A DNA stretch of 64,000 bases from Pseudomonas sediminis (GTDB taxonomy: Bacteria > Pseudomonadota > Gammaproteobacteria > Pseudomonadales > Pseudomonadaceae). The DNA lies in NCBI RefSeq assembly GCF_002741105.1, contig NZ_NIQU01000005.1, positions 151,149-215,148 on the forward strand, written 5' to 3'. Of this stretch, positions 1 through 9,023 are shown one piece after another. The position numbers and the translations under genes are program-made. How positions within the stretch are numbered: the first letter of the stretch is position 1; each line of letters opens with the position of its first letter. The notes below the pieces were generated by a model. It did not search any database, was not told the DNA's origin, and saw only the letters and a program-made list of their open reading frames with translations.

Positions 1-1
1 T

Positions 2-436
2 GGCGGCACCATCACCGGGGTTTCGCGTTACATCAAGCAGACCCAGGGCAAGCCGATCCTCTCGGTCGCGGTGGAGCCAGTGGGTTCGCCGGTAATCAGC
101 CAGACCCTGGCGGGTGACGAGGTCAAGCCGGCCCCGCACAAGATCCAAGGCATCGGCGCCGGTTTCGTGCCGAAGAACCTCGATCTGGCGATGGTCGATC
201 AGGTCGAGCAGGTCAATGACGACGACGCCAAGGCCATGGCCCTGCGCCTGATGCGTGAGGAGGGCATTCTCTGCGGTATCTCTTGCGGCGCTGCGATGGT
301 GGCGGCGGTGCGTCTGGCGGAGAAACCGGAGATGCAGGGCAAGACCATCGTGGTAATCCTGCCGGACTCCGGGGAGCGCTACCTGTCGAGCATGCTGTTC
401 AGCGATATGTTCACCGAGCAGGAGTTGCAGCAGTAA
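2..436 (+). CDS. cysK: Cysteine synthase A, C-terminal part (5' end outside window)
   Basis: PLP-dependent O-acetylserine sulfhydrylase, which makes cysteine from O-acetylserine and sulfide in the cytoplasm. The frame is open from base 2, so the gene begins left of the window; about 144 C-terminal residues are present. Visible family motifs are the phosphate-binding [12 protein letters not shown] loop at the left edge and the EPVGSPV segment. The C-terminal half has [23 protein letters not shown] and [17 protein letters not shown], all typical of CysK/CysM. The ending (FTEQELQQ) and the [11 protein letters not shown] block favour CysK over CysM. A strong Rho-independent terminator follows the stop codon, so this is the last gene of its transcript. 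Confidence 0.93.
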   Translation, partial: GGTITGVSRYIKQTQGKPILSVAVEPVGSPVISQTLAGDEVKPAPHKIQGIGAGFVPKNLDLAMVDQVEQVNDDDAKAMALRLMREEGILCGISCGAAMVAAVRLAEKPEMQGKTIVVILPDSGERYLSSMLFSDMFTEQELQQ

Positions 437-457
437 GAGTTGCCAGCTCTCGTGATC

Positions 458-481
458 AAAGCCGCCTTCGGGCGGCTTTTT
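458..481 (+). terminator. Rho-independent terminator of cysK
   Basis: A perfect 9-bp stem (AAAGCCGCC / GGCGGCTTT) with a TTCG tetraloop is followed by a T tract, 22 bases after the cysK stop. This is a canonical intrinsic terminator. Confidence 0.9.
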
Positions 482-538
482 CGTAGAGCCTCGCGCAGCG
501 GGATGGTTTCGCAGCGGGCTCGGTGCGCGCAGCGCCCC

Positions 539-1429
539 CTACGTTCTGGCAACGGCTGGCCTGACCACCAGCCACAGCGCCAACGCGATCAACACGCAGC
601 CAGGTATGTAGGCCCAGCTCAGTGGCTCACCCAGCAGCAAAGCGCCCCATAGCACGCCGAATGGCGGGATGAGGAAGGTGGTGGTGCTGGCCTTGATCGG
701 TCCGATATCGGCCAGCAAACGGAAATACAGCACGTAGGCGAACGCGGTGCAGACCAGGCCAAGGCCGGCCAGCGACAGCCACACCTCAATGCCGCCCCAG
801 CTCGGCGGCGGTTGCAGCGCCAGGCTGCCGCCGAACAGCGGTAGCAGGAACAGGCTGGCACCCGCGAGGCTGGCGAAGGCAGTGAGGCGATTGTCCAGGC
901 CGCCCTGTTGGCCGATCCAGCGCCGGGTAAGAAAGCCGGCAAAGCCGTAGCAGGTGGTGGCCACCAGGCAGGCGCCGGCACCGAGCAGCAGTTGCAGGTC
1001 GAAGGCCACCGGGCCGGTGCGAGTCAGCACCGCAACGCCAAGCAGACCGATAAATACGCCCGCCGCCTTGCTGCGGGTGATGCCCTCATGGAAAAACAGT
1101 GCGCCGATCAATACACCCATCAGCGGAGTGGTGGCGTTGAAGATCGCCGAGTAACCAGCCGGTAGGATCAATGCCGCCAGGCAATACATGGCTGAAGGCA
1201 GGCCGGCATTGATCACGCCTAAACCCAGGCAGATGCGAAATTTGCCGCGAAAGTCCCAGTCCGTGCGCAGCAGCAAAAGCAGTGCGAGCAGCCCCAGCGC
1301 GCCGAAGCTGGCGCGAAAGAACGCGGTCGGCATGCTTCCCAACACGGGGGCGGCAACGCGCATGAACAGGAAGCTGGCGCCCCAGATGGCGGCGAGCAGC
1401 AGCAGGCGGAGCAGGTCGGCGGTACGCAA
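539..1429 (-). CDS. EamA/DMT-superfamily transporter (RhaT/YdcZ-type exporter)
   Basis: Inner-membrane drug/metabolite transporter with about ten hydrophobic segments in two EamA repeats. The first repeat runs from LLLLAAIWGASFLFMRVAAP to the GVFIGLLGVAVL segment. The second runs from the LLLGAGACLVATTCYG helix to the C-terminal GCVLIALALWLVV helix. Substrate cannot be read from sequence; relatives export amino acids or metabolites. The open frame extends to 1528, but its first 33 codons are hydrophilic and unlike the family. The TTG at 1429, just ahead of the first helix (LRTADLLRLLLL), gives a normal-length 296-residue protein. No strong ribosome site marks either start, so the 5' end is uncertain. 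The gene converges on cysK and is single. Confidence 0.82.
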   Translation of the reverse strand: MRTADLLRLLLLAAIWGASFLFMRVAAPVLGSMPTAFFRASFGALGLLALLLLLRTDWDFRGKFRICLGLGVINAGLPSAMYCLAALILPAGYSAIFNATTPLMGVLIGALFFHEGITRSKAAGVFIGLLGVAVLTRTGPVAFDLQLLLGAGACLVATTCYGFAGFLTRRWIGQQGGLDNRLTAFASLAGASLFLLPLFGGSLALQPPPSWGGIEVWLSLAGLGLVCTAFAYVLYFRLLADIGPIKASTTTFLIPPFGVLWGALLLGEPLSWAYIPGCVLIALALWLVVRPAVART

Positions 1430-1534
1430 GGCGGAGTATCCGGCTGGGTGGGGCCGAGAGTGTTGCCGCTGGGCGGGGTTCTGGCAATCCGCATTGCACT
1501 TTCGAATATGTGTGGCGGTGCTGCGCATGAGAAT

Positions 1535-1556
1535 GTGGGAGCGGCTTTAGCCGCGA
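1535..1556 (+). repeat. Solitary REP palindrome (GGAGCGGCTTTAGCCGC type)
   Basis: Single copy of the palindrome core GGAGCGGCTTTAGCCGCGA between the DMT transporter and aceK. Paired copies of the same family lie at 5847-5908 and 15410-15456. Confidence 0.7.
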
Positions 1557-1653
1557 TGAGCAATCCCGCAAGCTTTACCCGGTGATCTCTGATTGCATCC
1601 AGGCCAGTGTTGTCGGCTAAGCTCGGCTGATCACTGCAGATGAGGCATGCGTA

Positions 1654-3372
1654 ATGGGGCAGCAATGGCCGGCTGGCGAGATCGCTCGACTGATCCTCGA
1701 GGGGTTCGATGATTACCGCGAGCATTTTCGCCAGATCACCGATGGCGCGCGCGTGCGCTTCGAGCAGGCGCAATGGCAGGAGGCGCAGCAGGCTTCGGCG
1801 GCGCGCATCAACCTCTACGAAGAGAAGGTCGCAGAAACCCGCGAGCACTTGTTGCAAGGGTTCGATGCTTCGCTGCTGGAAGTCGGCCAGTGGCCGCTGG
1901 TCAAGAGCGCCTATATCTCCCTGATCGACCTGCGCTTCGACGACGAACTGGCGGAGACCTGGTTCAACTCGATCTTCTGCAGCCTGTTCAGCCATGACCA
2001 GATCAGCGATGGCTGCATGTTCATCCACACCACGCGGCCGTCTCTACGCAACCAGCCCAGCGCGGCGCAGACGCGCAGCTACCGGCCTTCTGGCGAGCTG
2101 CACCTGGCACTGCAGACGATCTTCGACGATTACCGTTTCGATGCTCCTTACGAGGACCTGCCTCGCGACCTGCAGCGCCTGGAAGAGCAACTGCGCGCCA
2201 GCCTGCCGGACTGGGTTTGCAAGGACCCGCAGCTGTGCATCGAGCTGTTCTCCTCGGTGCTGTATCGCAACAAGGGCGCCTACCTGATCGGGCGCATCTA
2301 CAACCGTGAGGAGCAGTGGCCGCTGGCGATCCCGCTGCTGCACCGCGAAGGGCTGGGTATCCAGGCCGATGCGGCGATCACTGACGAGGCGGAGGTGTCG
2401 ATCATCTTCTCCTTCACCCGCAGCTACTTCATGGTGGACGTGGCCATCCCGGCCGAGTTCGTCGGCTTTCTCAAGCGCATCCTGCCAGGCAAGCACGTTG
2501 CTGAGCTGTACACTTCGATCGGCTTCTACAAGCACGGCAAGTCCGAGTTCTACCGGGCGCTAATCGGCCACCTGGCCAGTACCGATGACCGCTTCATCAT
2601 GGCGCCCGGTGTGCGCGGCATGGTTATGAGCGTGTTCACCCTGCCGGGCTTCAATACCGTATTCAAGATCATCAAGGACCGTTTCGCCCATGCCAAGACG
2701 GTGGATCGCAACACGGTGATCGAGAAATACCGCCTGGTAAAAAGCGTGGATCGGGTAGGGCGCATGGCCGATACCCAGGAGTTCGCCGACTTCCGCTTTC
2801 CCAAGGCCAAGTTCGAGCCGGAGTGCCTGGCCGAGTTGCTGGAGGTGGCGCCGTCGACCGTGGTGGTGGAGGGTGACACTGTGCTGGTGCGCCACTGCTG
2901 GACCGAGCGACGCATGACGCCGCTCAACCTCTACCTGGAAAGTGCCAACGAGGCGCAGGTGCGTGAGGCGCTGGACGACTACGGTCTGGCCATCAAGCAG
3001 CTTGCTGCAGCCAATATCTTCCCTGGCGACATGCTGCTGAAGAACTTCGGTGTTACCCGTCATGGCCGCGTGGTGTTCTACGACTACGACGAGATCTGCT
3101 TTCTCACCGAGGTGAATTTCCGCCGCATCCCGCCGCCGCGCTTTCCCGAGGACGAGATGAGTTCCGAACCCTGGTATTCGGTGGGGCCGATGGACGTGTT
3201 CCCCGAAGAGTTTCCGCCGTTCCTGTTCGCCGATATCAAGCAGCGCCGGCTATTCAGCCAGCTGCATGGCAACCTGTACGAAGCCGATTACTGGAAACAG
3301 TTGCAGGAGGCGATTCGCGCAGGCAAGGTGATCGACGTGTTCCCTTATCGGCGCAAGAGCCCGGTAATTTGA
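1654..3372 (+). CDS. aceK: Isocitrate dehydrogenase kinase/phosphatase
   Basis: Bifunctional enzyme that phosphorylates and dephosphorylates isocitrate dehydrogenase, switching carbon flow between the TCA cycle and the glyoxylate shunt during growth on acetate or fatty acids. The 572-residue length matches the family. The N-terminal regulatory half starts [19 protein letters not shown]. The C-terminal kinase-like half includes the ATP-binding-loop region near [17 protein letters not shown], followed by VFKIIKDRF with a likely ATP-binding lysine. Further on are [28 protein letters not shown], with the catalytic and metal-binding Asp/Asn residues, and the terminal FPYRRK. The ATG at 1654 follows a GATGAGG ribosome site. 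The gene stands alone, as in other pseudomonads where aceK is not in an aceBA operon. Confidence 0.96.
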   Translation: MGQQWPAGEIARLILEGFDDYREHFRQITDGARVRFEQAQWQEAQQASAARINLYEEKVAETREHLLQGFDASLLEVGQWPLVKSAYISLIDLRFDDELAETWFNSIFCSLFSHDQISDGCMFIHTTRPSLRNQPSAAQTRSYRPSGELHLALQTIFDDYRFDAPYEDLPRDLQRLEEQLRASLPDWVCKDPQLCIELFSSVLYRNKGAYLIGRIYNREEQWPLAIPLLHREGLGIQADAAITDEAEVSIIFSFTRSYFMVDVAIPAEFVGFLKRILPGKHVAELYTSIGFYKHGKSEFYRALIGHLASTDDRFIMAPGVRGMVMSVFTLPGFNTVFKIIKDRFAHAKTVDRNTVIEKYRLVKSVDRVGRMADTQEFADFRFPKAKFEPECLAELLEVAPSTVVVEGDTVLVRHCWTERRMTPLNLYLESANEAQVREALDDYGLAIKQLAAANIFPGDMLLKNFGVTRHGRVVFYDYDEICFLTEVNFRRIPPPRFPEDEMSSEPWYSVGPMDVFPEEFPPFLFADIKQRRLFSQLHGNLYEADYWKQLQEAIRAGKVIDVFPYRRKSPVI

Positions 3373-3459
3373 CGGCGCCTGGTTGAAATCCGGTTTGTCC
3401 GGCCTAATCTGATAAATGAGCCGCTGGCTCTTCCCTTTACTTGGCAGGAGGTCGTACCC

Positions 3460-3591
3460 ATGCTCGCCAAGCTGCAAGAACAACTGCAAGCCCTGTTGCA
3501 GGCCCTTGGCCTTGTCCCGCAACCTCAGCCAATTCGTATCAGCGAAGCCGAGCAGGAGCGCCTGAGTCGCGAAGCGCGTCAGCGTCGCTGA
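3460..3591 (+). CDS. Small 43-residue protein downstream of aceK
   Basis: A short ORF, MLAKLQEQLQALLQALGLVP at its N terminus, ends in an Arg/Glu-rich tail with SEAEQERLSREARQRR. Support for translation is a near-perfect AGGAGG ribosome site at 3446-3451, nine bases before the ATG, and a strongly amphipathic Leu/Gln heptad-like N-terminal helix. It lies 87 bases after aceK on the same strand, and the next gene is convergent. No known domain is recognised and no function is claimed. It could be co-transcribed with aceK or have its own promoter. Conservation of the frame across Pseudomonas genomes would settle whether it is real. Confidence 0.6.
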   Translation: MLAKLQEQLQALLQALGLVPQPQPIRISEAEQERLSREARQRR

Positions 3592-3596
3592 AACGC

Positions 3597-4328
3597 TCAG
3601 GTGAGTCGATGGGCGTCGAACCAGGCGCCTATCAGCTCGCGCATCCGCTGTCCCGAGAAACTGCCGAAATGCCCGCCGTGCACGGTGCGTACGGGTAGTT
3701 CGCGCAAGCGCGCAAGACTCTGTGCGTAATCCTCCAGATTCGAATGGTAGGCGTCCTCGATCAACGGGCCGTCGTAGAGGATGTCGCCGGAAAACAGCGT
3801 TTGCGTCTGCGCTTCCCACAGGCTGATGCCACCCGGTGAATGACCGGGTGTGTGCAGCACCTGCAATACCCGATTACCCAGGTCCAGCACGTCGCCATCT
3901 TCGATCAGACGCGTGGCCGGCGCTGCGCGTACGCGGTACTCGGCGTAACACAGCGGGCAATCCGGGTGCGCCTCGAACATGTCGTCGCCGACGAAATCCG
4001 TAGCCAGGGTATTGGCGCCGTCCGGCGCGGCGAGAATGTCAGCCTCGGCTGGATGCACCAGACGCTCATCGAACTCGTGATGCCCAGCGATATGGTCGAA
4101 GTGGCAGTGGCTGGCTACGGCCAGCAGCGGCTTTTCGGTCAGCCAGGGCAGTTGCTCGCGCAGGCTGACCAGCCCGGAGCCGGAGTCGATCAGCACGTCA
4201 TGCTCGCGCCCCTGCACATGCCACATGTTGCAGCGATAGAAGGGGCGTACGTAGGGCTCGTGGATCAGGCAGATGCCGTCGTGGCGGTGCTCCACCTCGA
4301 ACCAGCGGTCGCGGCTGACGATTTTCAT
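3597..4328 (-). CDS. MBL-fold metallo-hydrolase (glyoxalase II-like)
   Basis: A 243-residue cytoplasmic metallo-beta-lactamase-fold hydrolase. The zinc-binding HxHxDH signature is SHCHFDH (His74, His76, Asp78, His79). Further metal ligands lie in HTPGHSPG and at the late VHGGHFG histidines. The family hydrolyses thioesters, lactones or phosphodiesters and substrate cannot be assigned. The N-terminal segment FYRCNMWHVQG followed by VLIDSGSGL is typical of standalone MBL proteins. Convergent with the small ORF at 3460; its stop lies six bases from that ORF's stop. Upstream is a palindromic repeat pair at 4348-4404. Confidence 0.82.
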   Translation of the reverse strand: MKIVSRDRWFEVEHRHDGICLIHEPYVRPFYRCNMWHVQGREHDVLIDSGSGLVSLREQLPWLTEKPLLAVASHCHFDHIAGHHEFDERLVHPAEADILAAPDGANTLATDFVGDDMFEAHPDCPLCYAEYRVRAAPATRLIEDGDVLDLGNRVLQVLHTPGHSPGGISLWEAQTQTLFSGDILYDGPLIEDAYHSNLEDYAQSLARLRELPVRTVHGGHFGSFSGQRMRELIGAWFDAHRLT

Positions 4329-4347
4329 GACCGGAACTTACCTCACT

Positions 4348-4404
4348 GGCGGGTTGCACCCGCCCTACAGGTTCGTATGACGAGTAGGGCGGGTGCAACC
4401 CGCC
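4348..4404. repeat. Inverted pair of GTAGGGCGGGTGCAACCC-type REP elements
   Basis: Arms at 4348-4368 and 4384-4404 are perfect 21-base inverted repeats separated by 15 bases. Each arm is itself partly palindromic (GGCGGGTTGCACCCGCC). The pair sits between two co-directional minus-strand genes and has no T tract, so it looks like a BIME-type genomic repeat rather than a terminator. Confidence 0.8.
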
Positions 4405-4419
4405 ACGGTTGTTATCACG

Positions 4420-5760
4420 CTACGCCAGCTGTGCTCGCGGCACCAGCACCCAGCGACGCAATACCGCGTAGCTGGCAGCGGTAATCAGGAACACCGGCAG
4501 CGAGGCGCCCCAGGCCAGCGGCGAGACCCAGCCCCAGTAGTAAGCCAACATCGCGCCCAGGCCGTAGGCGACGAAGGCCGCAGGGTTGAAGCCGTTCAGG
4601 TAACGATAGCGGCCGCCATCTTCACTGAGCAGTTCGTCCACGGCGTAGTCGCCCTTGTGGATCAGGAAGTAGTCGGCGATCAGCACGGCGAAGGCCGGGA
4701 TGAACACGCTGCCGATCACCAGCAGGAAACTCTGGAAATTGTCGAGGATACCGGGTATCTGCGAGCCGAGGATCGACAGCACGCCGATGCACAGTGCCGG
4801 CTTCCAGAATGGGGTTTTCGGGCTGATGTTGAGGTACGACAGCGAAGCGCTGTAGACGCACATGACATTGGTGGTCATTACCGAGAGGAACACCACGATG
4901 GCCGCCGGCAAGCCGAAGCCGAAACCAGCCAACAGCACGGCCGGGTCGTAGGTCTGCTCCATGCCGGTCAGTACCGAGAAGCCGGATACCGTGGCGCCCA
5001 GACCCATGGCCAGCAGGGTGGCGGCGACATAACCGACCCAGGTACCGACCCCAGCCACGCCCTGACTGCGGCAGTTGCGGTTGTAGTCGGCGGCCAGTGG
5101 AATCCAGGAGAAGGCGGTGGCGATGACGATATCGAATGCGATACCGGGGGTGATTTCGTTGCGCGGCTCGGTCGGCATGGCCAGCAGGCTGTCGAACTCG
5201 AACTTCTGTCCCATCACGTAGAACACCGCGCCGGCCAGCAGAAGCATGCCGATGGCGGCCCAGCGCTCGACGCGTTCGATGCCCAGATGACCGCGCAGGG
5301 CGATCAGCAGCACCAGGGTCTCGCAGAGGATGGTGAACAACGGCAGGTTGGAGTAACCGGTCAGATGTTCCACCGCGTAGTTCAGGCTCATGCCGGCCAG
5401 CAGCGCCTGGATCCAGCTCCAGGCGAGCAGGGTCAGCAGGTTGACCAGTGACGGCAGCTTGGCGCCACGCGAGCCGTAGCTGCCACGTGCCAGCACCATG
5501 GTGGTCAGGCCCGAGCGTTGGCCCATCAGCCCGACCAGTACCAGCGGCAGGATGCCGATGCCCGAGCCGATCAGCACGATGAGCATGGCCTGGGTGAATT
5601 TCAGATCCGGCACCAGCAGCATGCCGGTGAGGATGGTGGTCACCACCACGTTGGCGCCCAGCCACAGGGCGATGGTGCCGCCGAGGCCTAGGCTGCGATG
5701 CGCCTTGTCGGTTGGGGCAAGGCCGTCCTGGCCGAAATGCTGGCTGAGATTCTTGAACAT
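4420..5760 (-). CDS. NCS1-family permease (cytosine/purine/hydantoin-type transporter)
   Basis: A 446-residue inner-membrane protein with about twelve hydrophobic segments, of the nucleobase:cation symporter-1 family. Typical features are the N-terminal GGTIALWLGANVVVTTILTG stretch, the RGSYGSRGAKLP loop, FSWIPLAADYNR (transport-core segment) and a C-terminal FIPAFAVLIADYFLIHKGDY. NCS1 members carry cytosine, uracil, allantoin, hydantoins or thiamine. Position at the end of the gbuA cluster suggests uptake of a guanidino or ureido compound, an inference from neighbourhood only. A similar NCS1 gene neighbours gbuA in P. aeruginosa as I recall. A REP pair separates it from the decarboxylase gene upstream. 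Confidence 0.85.
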   Translation of the reverse strand: MFKNLSQHFGQDGLAPTDKAHRSLGLGGTIALWLGANVVVTTILTGMLLVPDLKFTQAMLIVLIGSGIGILPLVLVGLMGQRSGLTTMVLARGSYGSRGAKLPSLVNLLTLLAWSWIQALLAGMSLNYAVEHLTGYSNLPLFTILCETLVLLIALRGHLGIERVERWAAIGMLLLAGAVFYVMGQKFEFDSLLAMPTEPRNEITPGIAFDIVIATAFSWIPLAADYNRNCRSQGVAGVGTWVGYVAATLLAMGLGATVSGFSVLTGMEQTYDPAVLLAGFGFGLPAAIVVFLSVMTTNVMCVYSASLSYLNISPKTPFWKPALCIGVLSILGSQIPGILDNFQSFLLVIGSVFIPAFAVLIADYFLIHKGDYAVDELLSEDGGRYRYLNGFNPAAFVAYGLGAMLAYYWGWVSPLAWGASLPVFLITAASYAVLRRWVLVPRAQLA

Positions 5761-5846
5761 GGAACGACTCCCCGATGCTTGATTATTGGTATTGGTGGGC
5801 GGCAGTCAGTGGTACAGCTGAATCTTGTGGTTATGGTCACGCGGGC

Positions 5847-5908
5847 TCGCGGCTAAAGCCCCTCCCACGGGGGCACCTCGATTTCCGTGGGAGGGGCTTT
5901 AGCCGCGA
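5847..5908. repeat. Inverted pair of REP elements
   Basis: Arms 5847-5868 and 5887-5908 are perfect 22-base inverted repeats with 18 bases between them. The core is GGGAGGGGCTTTAGCCGCGA. They lie between the NCS1 permease and the ThDP decarboxylase and could stabilise or attenuate the operon mRNA. Confidence 0.8.
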
Positions 5909-5917
5909 TTGATCTAG

Positions 5918-7519
5918 TCAGGGATGAAAGGGCGCAGTCTCCTGCACTTCGATGATCAAGGGGCGATCTTCGGGCGCGCTGCGCAGCAGCTCGGCCAGGT
6001 GGGCATGGTCGCGCGCACGCTCGGCGGCGCAGCCAAAGCCCCGGGCGATGGCCAGCAGATCAGGCGTGTAGATGTCGACGGCAATCGGGGTGATCTCGCG
6101 GCGCTGCATGTAGCGCTTGATCTCGCCGTAGCCGCTGTTGTTCCACAGCAGCACGATGATACCGACCCTTGCCTCTACGGCACTGGCCAGCTCGGCGATG
6201 GTGAACTGAATACCGCCATCACCCATCAGGCTTATCACCGGCCGCGCAGGTTCGGCCAGCTTGGCGCCGATGGCTGCCGGCAGACCGTAGCCGAGGGTGC
6301 CGTAGCCGGTGGAGGCGTTGAACCAGCGCCGCGCGCCGTCCAGTTCGACCAGATGGTTGCCGCTGTACACGGTCTGCGTCGAGTCACCGACGAAGCGGGC
6401 ATCGGGCAGGGACTCGAGAATGCAGTCGAACAACTGGCGGTAGTGCGCCCAATCACTGAAATCCTCTGCCAGCCGCTCCTGCACGGCAGCAGTACGCTGG
6501 GCGCCGGGGCTGTGTTCGCCTGGCTGACGGGGGGCGAACTCGGCCAGCAACATGCGCATAGCCAAGCGCGCATCGCCCTGAATCGCCAGGTGCGGGGTGA
6601 AGTTGCGCTGCAGTTGCTGGCCGTCGATGTCGACGCGGATCAGCCGGCCAGGCAGACGGAAGTCGCCGTCGAACACCACGTCGTAGTCGGTCTCGCCCAG
6701 CTCGGTGCCGATGGCCAGTACCACGTCGGCCTCTAGCGCCAGGTCGCGCACCGGGCGCAGCGACTGGTTACTGCCCAGCAGCAGCGGATGGCCCGGCGGA
6801 AGCAGGCCTTTGGCGTTGATGGTCAAGGCAGTCGGTGCATCCAGCGCGGCAGCCAGGGCGCGGGCCTCGGCCTCGGTGGCGACGCAGCCACCACCGAGCA
6901 GCAGCAACGGGCGCTCGGCCTGCTTGAGCAGCCCGGCGGCCTCGCGGATCAGCGTGCGGTTCGGCGCCGGGCGGCGCACCGTCGGGCGCGGCGCCAGGGA
7001 CATGTGCGAGGCGTCGGCGGTGATGATGTCCAGCGGCAGCTCGATGTGCACCGGGCGCGGCCGCTCGCCCTCGAACACGGTAAAGGCGCGGGACAGGATG
7101 GCGGGCAGCTCCTCGACGCTCATCAGGGTGTGGCTGAAGGCGGTGACGCCTGCCGTCATCGCCCGCTGGTTGGGCAGCTCGTGCAGATAGCCCTTGCCCA
7201 GGCCCAGGCGTTCGCGCTCGTTGACGCTGGAGATCACCAGCATCGGGATCGAGTCAGCGTAGGCCTGGCCCATGGCGGTTAGGATGTTGGTCATCCCCGG
7301 CCCGGTGATGATGAAGCACACACCGGGCTTGCCCGAGACGCGCGCATAGCCGTCGGCCATGAAGCCCGCGCCCTGTTCGTGGCGCGGGGTGACATGGCGG
7401 ATGCCGCTGGCCGGCAGGCCACGGTAGAGCTCGACGGTGTGCACGCCGGGAATGCCGAACACGGTGTCGACGCCCCAGGCTTCGAGTTGCTTGACGAGAA
7501 ATTCGCCGCAGGTGGTCAT
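5918..7519 (-). CDS. ThDP-dependent 2-oxoacid decarboxylase, probable 5-guanidino-2-oxopentanoate decarboxylase
   Basis: A 533-residue enzyme of the acetolactate synthase/pyruvate decarboxylase family. The N-terminal Pyr domain has the catalytic glutamate in PRHEQGAGFMADGYAR. A central nucleotide-fold domain follows, then a C-terminal PP domain with the ThDP/Mg motif GDGG...WNNSGYGEIK. It sits 21 bases downstream of the YjiH gene and in the same unit as guanidinobutyrase. This suggests it makes 4-guanidinobutanal from 2-ketoarginine, the AruI-type step of the arginine transaminase route, which after oxidation would feed GbuA. The substrate is inference from context and general similarity to proteins annotated this way. 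An acetolactate synthase role is less likely because no regulatory subunit is nearby. Confidence 0.8.
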   Translation of the reverse strand: MTTCGEFLVKQLEAWGVDTVFGIPGVHTVELYRGLPASGIRHVTPRHEQGAGFMADGYARVSGKPGVCFIITGPGMTNILTAMGQAYADSIPMLVISSVNERERLGLGKGYLHELPNQRAMTAGVTAFSHTLMSVEELPAILSRAFTVFEGERPRPVHIELPLDIITADASHMSLAPRPTVRRPAPNRTLIREAAGLLKQAERPLLLLGGGCVATEAEARALAAALDAPTALTINAKGLLPPGHPLLLGSNQSLRPVRDLALEADVVLAIGTELGETDYDVVFDGDFRLPGRLIRVDIDGQQLQRNFTPHLAIQGDARLAMRMLLAEFAPRQPGEHSPGAQRTAAVQERLAEDFSDWAHYRQLFDCILESLPDARFVGDSTQTVYSGNHLVELDGARRWFNASTGYGTLGYGLPAAIGAKLAEPARPVISLMGDGGIQFTIAELASAVEARVGIIVLLWNNSGYGEIKRYMQRREITPIAVDIYTPDLLAIARGFGCAAERARDHAHLAELLRSAPEDRPLIIEVQETAPFHP

Positions 7520-7540
7520 GGTCAGGTCCTTGTGTCGGCG

Positions 7541-8947
7541 TCAGCCAACGATCCAGTGCGCCATCAGCGCGATGATCGGCAGGGTGATCAGGGTGCGGAT
7601 GATGAAGATGACGAACAGCTCCAGCAGGTTCAGCGGCAGCTTGGCCTTGAGGATCAGCACGCCCACTTCAGACATGTAGATCAGCTGGGTCAGCGACACG
7701 CAGGCCACCACGAAACGGGTCAGCTCACTTTCGATGCCCTTGCCCAGTACTGCCGGCAGGAACATGTCGGCGAAACCCACCAGCATGGCCGGTGCCGCCT
7801 TGGCCGCTTCTGGCAACTGCAGGGCTTCGAGCAGTGGGACGAAGGGGTAGGACAGCCAGTTGAAGATCGGTGTGAACTCGGCAATCGCCAGGGACACGGT
7901 GCCGATAGCCATCACCAGCGGCAATAAACCGAGCCAGATGTCGACCACGTTGTGTACGCCGATCTTCACCATCTGCACGGGAGAGGGATTGGCATTGGCG
8001 CGCTGAACGGCCTGGGTCAGGCCCCAGCGCAGCAGCGAGGTGCCGGCCGGCACGTCCTCCTGAATCTGCTTGCCGACGCCGGCGACGTACTCGTCCTTCT
8101 TCCACGACAACGGTGGGATGCGTGGGGTGATGATGGCGGCAGCGAGGCCAGCGACCACCACGGTCAGGTAGAAGGGCACGAACAGGTGATCGAGCTTCAT
8201 GAAGCTGGTGATCAGCAGGCTGAAGGCGATCGAGGCGATGGAGAAGTTGGTGGCGATCACCGCCGCTTCACGGGCGCTGTAGAAACCCTTCTGGTACTGC
8301 TGGGCGGTGATCAGCACGCCAACGGTGCCGGAGCCAAGCCAACTGGCGATGGCGTCGATGGCCGAGCGCCCCGGCAAGCCGAAGATCTTGCGGAACACGT
8401 TGCGCACCAGGGTGCCGCAGAACTCCATCAGGCCGTAGTCGGTGAGCAGCGGCAGAATCAGGCCGGCGACCAGGAAGAAGGTGATCAGTACCGGCGCCAG
8501 GTCTTTCAGTACCACGCCGCCAGTGTTGGCGCTCCAGACCCATTCAGGGCCGAACTGCCAGAAGGTCATGGCTGCAAACAGCGCGCCGACCACACGCAGG
8601 CCGAGCCAGAGTGGATGCAGGTTGAACAGATCATCCAGCGCGCGGCGCTCGGTGACCCAGCGCGGCTTGAGCAGGCTGCCGAATACGCCCAGCACTGCGG
8701 AGATGATCAGCAGCCCGGTGGCGATGGCTGGCAACTGTTCGCTTACAGCGGCCTTGAGTGCATCGGCCATGACCCCGAGGCCGATGGTCACCTTCTCTTC
8801 ATAGACAATGGGGGTGAGAAACAGCAGCACGCCAAGCAGGGAAGGGATCAGGAAAATAAGAAACTGGCGCAGGTCGTAAGGTCGCGCGGCAGGGTCGTTG
8901 GTTGGCGGCTGCTTGTCCAGCACCGGGGCAGTGTCTTCGCGATTCAT
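7541..8947 (-). CDS. YjiH family membrane protein with nucleoside-recognition (Gate) domain
   Basis: A 468-residue integral membrane protein. The N-terminal 20 residues are polar, followed by LRQFLIFLIPSLLGVLLFLTPI and about ten more hydrophobic segments. The family-typical GRSAIDAIASWLGSGTVGVL and ITAQQYQKGFYSAREAAVIATNFS segments identify the Gate-domain YjiH group. Function of the family is not established; by fold it is thought to transport small metabolites. It lies 76 bases after gbuA and 21 bases before the decarboxylase, so all three are probably one transcript. A role in moving guanidino compounds or urea is a guess from context. Confidence 0.83.
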   Translation of the reverse strand: MNREDTAPVLDKQPPTNDPAARPYDLRQFLIFLIPSLLGVLLFLTPIVYEEKVTIGLGVMADALKAAVSEQLPAIATGLLIISAVLGVFGSLLKPRWVTERRALDDLFNLHPLWLGLRVVGALFAAMTFWQFGPEWVWSANTGGVVLKDLAPVLITFFLVAGLILPLLTDYGLMEFCGTLVRNVFRKIFGLPGRSAIDAIASWLGSGTVGVLITAQQYQKGFYSAREAAVIATNFSIASIAFSLLITSFMKLDHLFVPFYLTVVVAGLAAAIITPRIPPLSWKKDEYVAGVGKQIQEDVPAGTSLLRWGLTQAVQRANANPSPVQMVKIGVHNVVDIWLGLLPLVMAIGTVSLAIAEFTPIFNWLSYPFVPLLEALQLPEAAKAAPAMLVGFADMFLPAVLGKGIESELTRFVVACVSLTQLIYMSEVGVLILKAKLPLNLLELFVIFIIRTLITLPIIALMAHWIVG

Positions 8948-9023
8948 CAGGTCACCTTGATTATTTTTGTTTGAATATATTGGGTGTCGTCTGGGACACC
9001 CGAACGGGCATAAAAGCCATGGA

